DNA of 34,800 nucleotides from Candidatus Tayloriibacteriota bacterium (GTDB lineage: Bacteria > Patescibacteriota > Minisyncoccia > Phycocordibacterales > PALSA-1337), in NCBI GenBank assembly GCA_025353045.1, contig JANXRK010000045.1, positions 1 through 34,800 of the forward strand. The letters are read 5' to 3'. The translations under genes and the position numbers were made by a program. Below are positions 29,629-34,800 of this stretch, piece after piece (positions within the stretch are counted from its first letter, which is position 1; each line of letters begins with the position of its first letter). Below the pieces are notes generated by a model. That model ran no database searches. It was not told where the DNA came from and saw nothing but the letters and a program-made list of their open reading frames with translations.

Positions 29629-31012
29629 TAAACATATTCATATTGTAGGGATTTGTGGCGTAGGAACTGGCGCTTTAGCTATTGCCCTACACCAAGCTGG
29701 ATATAAAGTAACCGGTTCTGACAAAGGTTTCTTCCCTCCTGTTTCAGATGAATTGAAAGATGCTGGTGTGAATTTCCATGCAGGCTGGCATCCTGAAAAT
29801 TTTGAGACCTTAGGAATTCCTGAAATTTTCGTAGCTGGTGGCGGAGGGACAGCAAGTACCAATCCTGAACTGATCTGGGCAAAAGAAAAAAATATTCCAA
29901 TTATTACTTTCGCTGAGGCTGTCGGAAAGTTTATCACAAAAAAGAATTCAATCGTCTGTACGGGAACGTGGGGTAAAAGTACTTCCACCGCCCTTCTCTC
30001 GCATATTTTTGAATATGCAAAAATGGATCCGAGTTATTTTATTGGTGCAGTTCCGCTTGGAATGAAAGCTGGTAAATTAACTTCAACCAATATAAGTATT
30101 GTCGAAGGTGATGAATATCAAGCCGCTATTTTTGACAAGCGTGCAAAGTTTTTATTTCATAATCCCTCTCATCTTCTTCTTACTGCGGTTTCTTGGGATC
30201 ATGCTGATCTATATCCAACAATTGAAGACTATTTAAATGCTTTTAGAAAACTGATTACGCTTCCAACTCTTACGACCATTGCCGCTTGTGCTGATAATGA
30301 AAATGTAAAAAATATTTTAAAAGAAACACAAAAAAATGTGGTGTGGTATGGAAGTTCAGAAAAAGCAGACGCACGATATGAAAAAATAGACATGGATCAA
30401 GATGGAATTACTTTTGATATTTCTTTTAAAGGAGAAACATATAAAATTAAAAGTCACCTTTTAGGAACATATAATGCGGAAAATATTACAGGATGCTTTT
30501 TAATGGCTGCTCAATTTAATATTCCGATTGAAAAAATAATTGAAGGAATTGCTTCATTCAAAGGAATGCGACGAAGAATCGAGAAGCGATTGGATGGAGA
30601 TATAAAAGTAATTAGTGATATCGCTCATTCACCCGCTAAAGTCCAGGTCGTCCTTGAAACCCTGCGAAAAGTTACGAAAGGTAAAATCTTGGCTGTTTTT
30701 GAACCAAATATTGGAGCACGAGAAAAGTCCACATTACATTACTATGATAATGCTTTTAAAGATGCAGATATGGTCGTAATTCCAAAACTTTCGAGTCTAA
30801 AGATAGAAGAAGGGAAAGAAGTTACCGCGGTAGATGGACAAGGACTCTATGAAGCCATTTCAAAAACACACATTAATGCAAAATATATTGAGGATGATCT
30901 CCAATTAGTCACACTCCTTTCAACCACAGCAAAAAAAGGTGACGCTATTGTCTTCCTAGGATCTCACGGTTTCCGTGGGATGATTGAGGAAATCATCAAG
31001 AAACTTTCTTAA
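29615..31012 (+). CDS. Mpl/MurC-type UDP-MurNAc ligase
   Basis: A 465-residue Mur ligase. The N-terminal Rossmann domain opens HIHIVGICGVGTGALA and continues GYKVTGSDKGFFPPVS, closer to Mpl (tripeptide recycling ligase) than to typical MurC. The ATP loop is GTWGKSTST (117-125), the central His/Asn-type motif VSWDHADLYPT is present, and the C-terminal domain has the DIAHSPAKV and EPNIGAREKS segments. It joins L-Ala or a recycled peptide to UDP-MurNAc. With no separate murC in the window I cannot tell which; Mpl-like is my first choice. SD-like GAAGG occurs just inside the overlap with the ATE-like gene. Confidence 0.85.
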   Translation: MKENNKHIHIVGICGVGTGALAIALHQAGYKVTGSDKGFFPPVSDELKDAGVNFHAGWHPENFETLGIPEIFVAGGGGTASTNPELIWAKEKNIPIITFAEAVGKFITKKNSIVCTGTWGKSTSTALLSHIFEYAKMDPSYFIGAVPLGMKAGKLTSTNISIVEGDEYQAAIFDKRAKFLFHNPSHLLLTAVSWDHADLYPTIEDYLNAFRKLITLPTLTTIAACADNENVKNILKETQKNVVWYGSSEKADARYEKIDMDQDGITFDISFKGETYKIKSHLLGTYNAENITGCFLMAAQFNIPIEKIIEGIASFKGMRRRIEKRLDGDIKVISDIAHSPAKVQVVLETLRKVTKGKILAVFEPNIGAREKSTLHYYDNAFKDADMVVIPKLSSLKIEEGKEVTAVDGQGLYEAISKTHINAKYIEDDLQLVTLLSTTAKKGDAIVFLGSHGFRGMIEEIIKKLS

Positions 31013-31015
31013 TAA

Positions 31016-31180
31016 TTACTTCCCTTCGTCAACGATCTGAGTTGTAACTGAGTCTCCTTCAATCTTTTTTACAAGCAAAGTAATTCCGCAATGATTACAC
31101 TCAATAATCATTCCTTCTTTAATTGATGGATACCTTGAAAGGTCTAATTCATTCTTACATTCTGGGCAAATTGCTTTCAT
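31016..31180 (-). CDS. LysW-like zinc-ribbon protein, 54 residues
   Basis: From ATG 31180 the minus strand encodes 54 residues with two CxxC pairs: ICPECKNELDL near the start (Cys5/8) and ECNHCGITLLV (Cys28/31). Spacing and the surrounding acidic/hydrophobic pattern match the LysW amino-group carrier family, but the C-terminus ends VDEGK rather than EDWGE, so carrier function is uncertain. It lies between the convergent Mpl/MurC-type gene (3 nt away) and the divergent PLP enzyme. Other small zinc ribbons remain possible. Confidence 0.75.
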   Translation of the reverse strand: MKAICPECKNELDLSRYPSIKEGMIIECNHCGITLLVKKIEGDSVTTQIVDEGK

Positions 31181-31226
31181 ATTTTGATATTATTTGTCAA
31201 TACTTCTAATACTACCCAAAAGGTTG

Positions 31227-31232
31227 TAATAT
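31227..31232 (+). promoter_or_regulatory. -10 box for the PLP enzyme gene
   Basis: TAATAT (with TG upstream) ends 6 nt before ATG 31239, again a leaderless arrangement. Confidence 0.4.
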
Positions 31233-31238
31233 ATCAAG

Positions 31239-32114
31239 ATGATCACACGCCAGGAACCTGTACCAGAATTAGCAAAAGCCTTAGAGATGATATCTCTATA
31301 CTATAAAAGAGAGGATTTGCACCCTTATGGTTCACATAAGGGGCGATCTCTTCCGATCATGATTGATACTTATATAAAAGATGGTGTAGACCATTTTGCT
31401 GTTTCTTCTTCCGGAAATGCCGCCCTCGCTTCGGCTTTTTACATAGAAAAATTGAATAAAGATAAATCTTTAGATATCAAACTCGACATCTTAGTTGGTC
31501 AACACATTACAACAAAAAAACTTAGAAAATTAGAGCAGTTTAAAAGTGAATATATAAAGATCACAAGCCACGACCGCCCTCTTCAGACACTTTTTGCAAT
31601 AACAAAGGATTCTACTATCAAACCACTGCGACAATCAAACGACGATACTGCGCTTTTAGGTTACGATGCATTAGCAAAAGAGCTTTTGGAGATTAAAGAT
31701 CTTCAAGCGGTTTTTATAGGCACGTCTTCTGGAACAACAGCTCAAGCATTGGCACAATACTTCAAATCACAAGATAAAAAAATAGAAATTCATATCGTTC
31801 AAACATCATCATGCCATCATATTTCAGATAATTTCGTAAATGATCAACTCATTGAAGAACAATCGATCGCTGATGCTATTGTCGATCAGACAGCATTAAG
31901 AAAAGACATCGTTTTCAAATTACTTAAAGAAAACGATGGGGGTGGGTGGATCGTCTCAAATGAACAGATACGAGCAGCTCAGGAATTGAGTAAAAAGCAT
32001 GCGAAAATCGATGTCTCCACAAACAGTGCCCTCTCTTTGGCCGGCCTTATGCAAGCAGTGTATACCGGCAAAAGTTGGTCTGGTTCAGTTGTCTGTATGA
32101 TTTGTGGGGACTAA
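31239..32114 (+). CDS. fold-type II PLP-dependent enzyme (threonine synthase/dehydratase-like)
   Basis: A 291-residue protein with the fold-type II pattern: REDLHPYGSHKGR, where Lys34 should hold PLP, SSSGNAALA (57-65) for the substrate carboxylate loop, and a Ser/Thr/Gly phosphate loop in FIGTSSGTTAQAL (about 158-170). These enzymes act on Ser/Thr or O-acyl homoserine. It is shorter than threonine synthase (about 350 or more), and no threonine pathway gene is nearby, so its substrate is open. It diverges from the LysW-like zinc ribbon and converges with the MurD-type gene. Confidence 0.8.
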   Translation: MITRQEPVPELAKALEMISLYYKREDLHPYGSHKGRSLPIMIDTYIKDGVDHFAVSSSGNAALASAFYIEKLNKDKSLDIKLDILVGQHITTKKLRKLEQFKSEYIKITSHDRPLQTLFAITKDSTIKPLRQSNDDTALLGYDALAKELLEIKDLQAVFIGTSSGTTAQALAQYFKSQDKKIEIHIVQTSSCHHISDNFVNDQLIEEQSIADAIVDQTALRKDIVFKLLKENDGGGWIVSNEQIRAAQELSKKHAKIDVSTNSALSLAGLMQAVYTGKSWSGSVVCMICGD

Positions 32115-32127
32115 AGATTGGGCTATT

Positions 32128-33426
32128 TTAGAGACTTCTAACTGCTTTCACAAATCTCTCCCCTCTTTCTTTTCTAGAAATATCAATTCCCACCGCATCA
32201 AAAGCTGGACTAAATAAGACCTTATCACCCTTCTTTGCATTTTCATATGCTAATTTAACGGCCTCTTCTAGAGTTAATGTTTGAATAAGATTAATATTTT
32301 CTAGTGCCTCAATATGAGGACGAATTCCTAAAGTTCCACTTCCTGGTAGAAGGATTACAGTCGATACATACTGTGGAATATCTTTTATAAGTTCTTGGTA
32401 GTCATAACCAGTATAAGCACCACCCAAAATGAGGATAGTATTTTTTCCTGAAGACAATGAACGAAGAGCAGATAATGTGGCTTTTGGAGTGATCGAACTT
32501 GCATCATTATAGAATTCAATAGCTGAGACTTTTTTAATAAATTCAATACTTCCTCTCAAACCAAGAAATCCCTGTATGACCTCTTTTGTAAATTCTTTTG
32601 GAACTTTAAATAGTTCGACAGTCTGAAGGACGAGTACAGCGTTATCTCTATCATGAGACATTTTGGTTGAGAGATTCCAATCTACAGGAATTTGATTACT
32701 TCGAGTTCTTAACATTTTTGCTTTTGAAGGAAAGTTTTTCTCTTTGCTAATCGCATCAATAACCTCATCAGTGGAAACTATAAAATTGTTATAGGTCTGG
32801 TATTCTAGAATATCAAGATCAATTTGTGAAGTGATGACTGCTACATGAGGACTGATATGAATTTCATAATAGTACGGTATGAGTCGGTCAGGGATTCTAG
32901 CCAAAACAACATCATCTTTTTTAATTTTCTTTAGGTGAGTCAGTGCTCCATTTGTAGAATCAGGGTCAATAAAGAAAAGTCCTTGATCTTTATACCCTGA
33001 AAAAGCCTTTTTAAGAATTGTGTATATCATGTGAGCAACTGAACTCTTTCCATACAATCCCAAAACTCCAATCAAAGTTATAGGCGGAGAAAGTTTAAAG
33101 AAAAGTGTATCTGGAAATTCGATCTGTATCTCAGCTTGTATGGCTTTTTTAAGAAATAGTGATTTCTTGGATATCTCGGGTGAAATAATAATTAGGTCAA
33201 AATTAATCAATTCTTCCTCAGGAACTTTCCCAAATGTATACATTTCTAAACCAACATCTTTTAATTCAGGAATAAAAACCTTGAGACGCTTTTCACTTCT
33301 CATATCATAAAGAGAAACATTAGCCTTATTTCTCAATAGAAACTTGATATCTGCCATCATTTCACCATGAGGCCCTAGGCCTATAATAGCCACTTTTTTA
33401 GCGTTAAAAAATTCTTTATAGTTCAC
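32128..33426 (-). CDS. murD: MurD-type UDP-MurNAc-L-alanine:D-glutamate ligase
   Basis: Adds D-Glu to UDP-MurNAc-L-Ala in the cytoplasm. The 432 residues have the N-terminal Rossmann domain (KKVAIIGLGPHG), a central ATP loop GLYGKSS (123-129), and the C-terminal MurD landmarks EFYNDASSITPKATLSAL and ILILGGAYTGYDYQEL. The ATP loop departs from the usual GTNGKTT: Thr-Asn is Leu-Tyr and the Thr pair is Ser-Ser, though the Gly-Lys core is kept. Start is GTG 33426, 8 nt after a consensus TATAAT (33440-33435). No membrane segment. Confidence 0.85.
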   Translation of the reverse strand: MNYKEFFNAKKVAIIGLGPHGEMMADIKFLLRNKANVSLYDMRSEKRLKVFIPELKDVGLEMYTFGKVPEEELINFDLIIISPEISKKSLFLKKAIQAEIQIEFPDTLFFKLSPPITLIGVLGLYGKSSVAHMIYTILKKAFSGYKDQGLFFIDPDSTNGALTHLKKIKKDDVVLARIPDRLIPYYYEIHISPHVAVITSQIDLDILEYQTYNNFIVSTDEVIDAISKEKNFPSKAKMLRTRSNQIPVDWNLSTKMSHDRDNAVLVLQTVELFKVPKEFTKEVIQGFLGLRGSIEFIKKVSAIEFYNDASSITPKATLSALRSLSSGKNTILILGGAYTGYDYQELIKDIPQYVSTVILLPGSGTLGIRPHIEALENINLIQTLTLEEAVKLAYENAKKGDKVLFSPAFDAVGIDISRKERGERFVKAVRSL

Positions 33427-33434
33427 AGGTACAC

Positions 33435-33440
33435 ATTATA
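33435..33440 (-). promoter_or_regulatory. -10 box for the MurD-type gene
   Basis: Consensus TATAAT on the minus strand, 8 nt before the GTG start at 33426; it supports that start. Confidence 0.55.
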
Positions 33441-33447
33441 CCAAATA

Positions 33448-33765
33448 TCAATCTCCATCAACTTCTTCACCACCAGTACCCTCAATTAGTCTTTTAACCT
33501 TAATGAGCTCTTGTAGCAGGGCTTGCATTTTCATAGCTTCCTCATCATTTGTATGCTCAAACATAGCAAAAGAAGAGAGTTTCCTTAAGAATAGATTATA
33601 AATGTCATTGAAATATTTTTCTAAAACACTGACGCTATCTTCTGAATTTAATCCTTGATCTCTAACAGTAAACATTTCTGAAGGACGATAGATTCCCTCA
33701 AAATACAGATGGTCATCAGAAAGCACACCATCCAAAGATGGAGAAGTTATTGTATATGTTTTCAT
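33448..33765 (-). CDS. hypothetical protein
   Basis: I do not recognise this 105-residue acidic protein. It opens with beta-like MKTYTITSPSLDGVLSDDHL and is helical in the second half (VSVLEKYFNDIYNLFLRKL and MKMQALLQELIKVKRLIEG), ending in an acidic tail. No signal or membrane segment. It lies between radC and the MurD-type gene on the same strand, 34 nt downstream of radC. Confidence 0.65.
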   Translation of the reverse strand: MKTYTITSPSLDGVLSDDHLYFEGIYRPSEMFTVRDQGLNSEDSVSVLEKYFNDIYNLFLRKLSSFAMFEHTNDEEAMKMQALLQELIKVKRLIEGTGGEEVDGD

Positions 33766-33799
33766 TAACTTTATTAATTAGTGATTTGTAATGAGAACA

Positions 33800-34573
33800 T
33801 TAATATTGAGCATTTATACTAATGTAGGTACTTTTTGTGATGATCACATGATCGAGAACGTTTATTCCAATTATTTTTCCAGCTTGAATAAGCTGTTGGG
33901 TAATCTCTATATCTTGTGCGCTTGGTGTAGCAATATTCGAAGGATGATTGTGGGCTAAAACTACAGCGGCTGCACTGTGCTCAATAGCTGAACGGAAAAC
34001 TTCTCGAGGATGGACTATGTTTGTATTTATTGTTCCAATAGAAATGACTTCGTCATGGATAACACGATTATGACTATTCAGATAAAGACCTCTTAGATGC
34101 TCCTTGGGTAGATTGTGCATATCTTGAAGATAATCGTATACGTCTTTTGCGCTTCTTATAACAACAAAGCCTGAATCGTTCTTTTCATAGAGTCTGCGTC
34201 CGATCTCACCACATGCAACTATTTGTGCAGCCTTCATAATAGGGATATTTAGCTCTGTAGAAAGTTTTTCTGTATTCTTTTCAGATAAGATACTTTTCTC
34301 CCCGTATTCTCGAATAATACGCGATGACATTTCCAAGACCCCCTCACTTTTTGAACCTACATTGAGAATAATCGCGAGAAGTTCCTGCAATGAAAGTGCT
34401 TCTGGACCCTGTCGTACCATTTTCTCCCTTGGCTGACTTTCCAAAGGTAAATCGTGCACCTTGAGAACATATTTCCTGTCACTTTTATCAAGAAATAAAT
34501 CGGTATCCATAAGACTGTAGAGCCGTTCTGAAGAATTCTTATTTTTAATTGTGTTGTTTGTTTTTGCTATCAT
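33800..34573 (-). CDS. radC: RadC-family JAMM/MPN+ protein
   Basis: A 257-residue protein with the N-terminal helical HhH-like part (GPEALSLQELLAIIL) and a C-terminal MPN+ (JAB) domain: LAHNHPSNIATPSAQD contains His208, His210 and Asp221 of the HxHx10D metal site. Despite the old name a repair role is doubtful; the family may be a nuclease or peptidase and often sits near mobile DNA. I start at ATG 34573, not ATG 34621: a consensus TATAAT (34585-34580) lies 6 nt upstream, inside the longer form. Confidence 0.92.
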   Translation of the reverse strand: MIAKTNNTIKNKNSSERLYSLMDTDLFLDKSDRKYVLKVHDLPLESQPREKMVRQGPEALSLQELLAIILNVGSKSEGVLEMSSRIIREYGEKSILSEKNTEKLSTELNIPIMKAAQIVACGEIGRRLYEKNDSGFVVIRSAKDVYDYLQDMHNLPKEHLRGLYLNSHNRVIHDEVISIGTINTNIVHPREVFRSAIEHSAAAVVLAHNHPSNIATPSAQDIEITQQLIQAGKIIGINVLDHVIITKSTYISINAQY

Positions 34574-34579
34574 ACATGC

Positions 34580-34585
34580 ATTATA
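34580..34585 (-). promoter_or_regulatory. -10 box for leaderless radC
   Basis: Consensus TATAAT on the minus strand, 6 nt before ATG 34573; it decides the radC start. Confidence 0.6.
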
Positions 34586-34648
34586 CCTATACGCAAAATA
34601 TGCCACAAGGGCATATTTCACAAAAATTTTATCCCTTTTTTATTTCGT

Positions 34649-34672
34649 GGGGATAACTTCACGTGTATCCCC
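34649..34672. repeat. short perfect inverted repeat upstream of the transposase
   Basis: Arms GGGGATA (34649-34655) and TATCCCC (34666-34672) with a 10-nt loop lie 32 nt before the transposase start. It may be a hairpin that blocks outside transcription, or part of the element's left end. Confidence 0.4.
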
Positions 34673-34704
34673 TCATGGCAGTAATGGCGTGTTAAACTGA
34701 ATGC

Positions 34705-34800
34705 ATGCACAAAACGCAGAGGTATGGCGTTCCAAGCCTGAGGCGGCAGTTTCCAACCAATAATGCCTGTTTGGAACACCTTTTCGATATGCACCACAAG
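34705..34800 (+). mobile_element. IS1595-type transposase, N-terminal part cut by window edge
   Basis: From ATG 34705 the frame is open to the window end (32 codons). VPSLRRQFPTNNACLEHLFD matches the opening of IS1595-family transposases (FPTEEACLEYLF...), which is normally followed by a CxxC zinc ribbon and a DDE-type domain outside this window. TAAACT at 34693-34698 ends 6 nt before the ATG. The left boundary of the element is not resolved. Confidence 0.75.

Noticed and set aside
34649..34672. Left terminal inverted repeat of the IS element
   Set aside because: The two arms face each other within 24 bp as a hairpin; a terminal repeat needs a partner at the far end, which is outside the window.

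Overview
The window is AT-rich and reads as part of a small, streamlined bacterial genome of the Candidate Phyla Radiation (Patescibacteria), most likely a Parcubacteria/Paceibacteria lineage. This is inference from gene content and gene order: a type IV pilus assembly operon ending at ligA, a prfB-ftsE-ftsX block, short versions of several housekeeping proteins (RF2, RsmI, PyrE), a DUF4015-type barrel protein, several CPR-style orphan proteins, and no amino-acid biosynthesis operon. The standard code applies: UGA is used as a stop (for example murB) and a real RF2 gene is present, so this is not a UGA=Gly lineage.

Layout. 1-466: tRNA-Gln(CUG) in a structured non-coding stretch. 467-4832: short PyrE, a 5'-truncated NUDIX gene, a large secreted SGNH/LamG surface protein and the orphan histidine kinase upstream of it. 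4877-8635: a structured leader, then murB and secA, then a perfect 13-bp hairpin. 8766-16491, minus strand: gatC-gatA-membrane HEPN-like protein, five tRNAs (fMet, a second CAU tRNA, Asp, two Thr), an exported hypothetical, prfB, ftsE, ftsX and pyrG. 16544-17069, plus strand: a RHH/RelE toxin-antitoxin pair with a palindrome in its promoter. 17080-22755, minus: type IV pilin, prepilin peptidase, four minor pilins, ligA, and an orphan coding fragment. 22777-23228, minus: a compositionally foreign single-gene cassette with promoter, hairpin leader, small gene and terminator. 23240-25261, minus: rsmI, a 59-residue membrane protein and a DUF4015 protein. 25289-27807: an ATP-grasp protein (+), then two minus-strand genes including an NlpC/P60-like protein. 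27853-33426: wall precursor genes (mraY, an ATE/Bpt-like transferase, an Mpl/MurC-type ligase, a MurD-type ligase) around a zinc-ribbon protein and a PLP enzyme. 33448-34800: a hypothetical, radC, and the first 32 codons of an IS1595-type transposase cut by the window edge.

Working together: murB, mraY, Mpl/MurC and MurD supply lipid-linked peptidoglycan precursors; ftsE/ftsX couple division to wall hydrolysis; secA exports the surface protein and prepilins; GatCA with tRNA-Gln fits the indirect Gln-tRNA route (gatB is not in the window).

The most striking genome-wide pattern is that about a dozen transcription units have a near-consensus -10 hexamer ending only 6-8 nt before the start codon. 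This implies widespread leaderless mRNAs, and it helped me choose starts. The best candidates for something undescribed are the GC-rich cassette at 22777-23228, the ATE-like gene inside the mur cluster, the membrane HEPN-like protein behind gatCA, and the structured leader of murB, which shares ordered sequence words with the stretch before tRNA-Gln.
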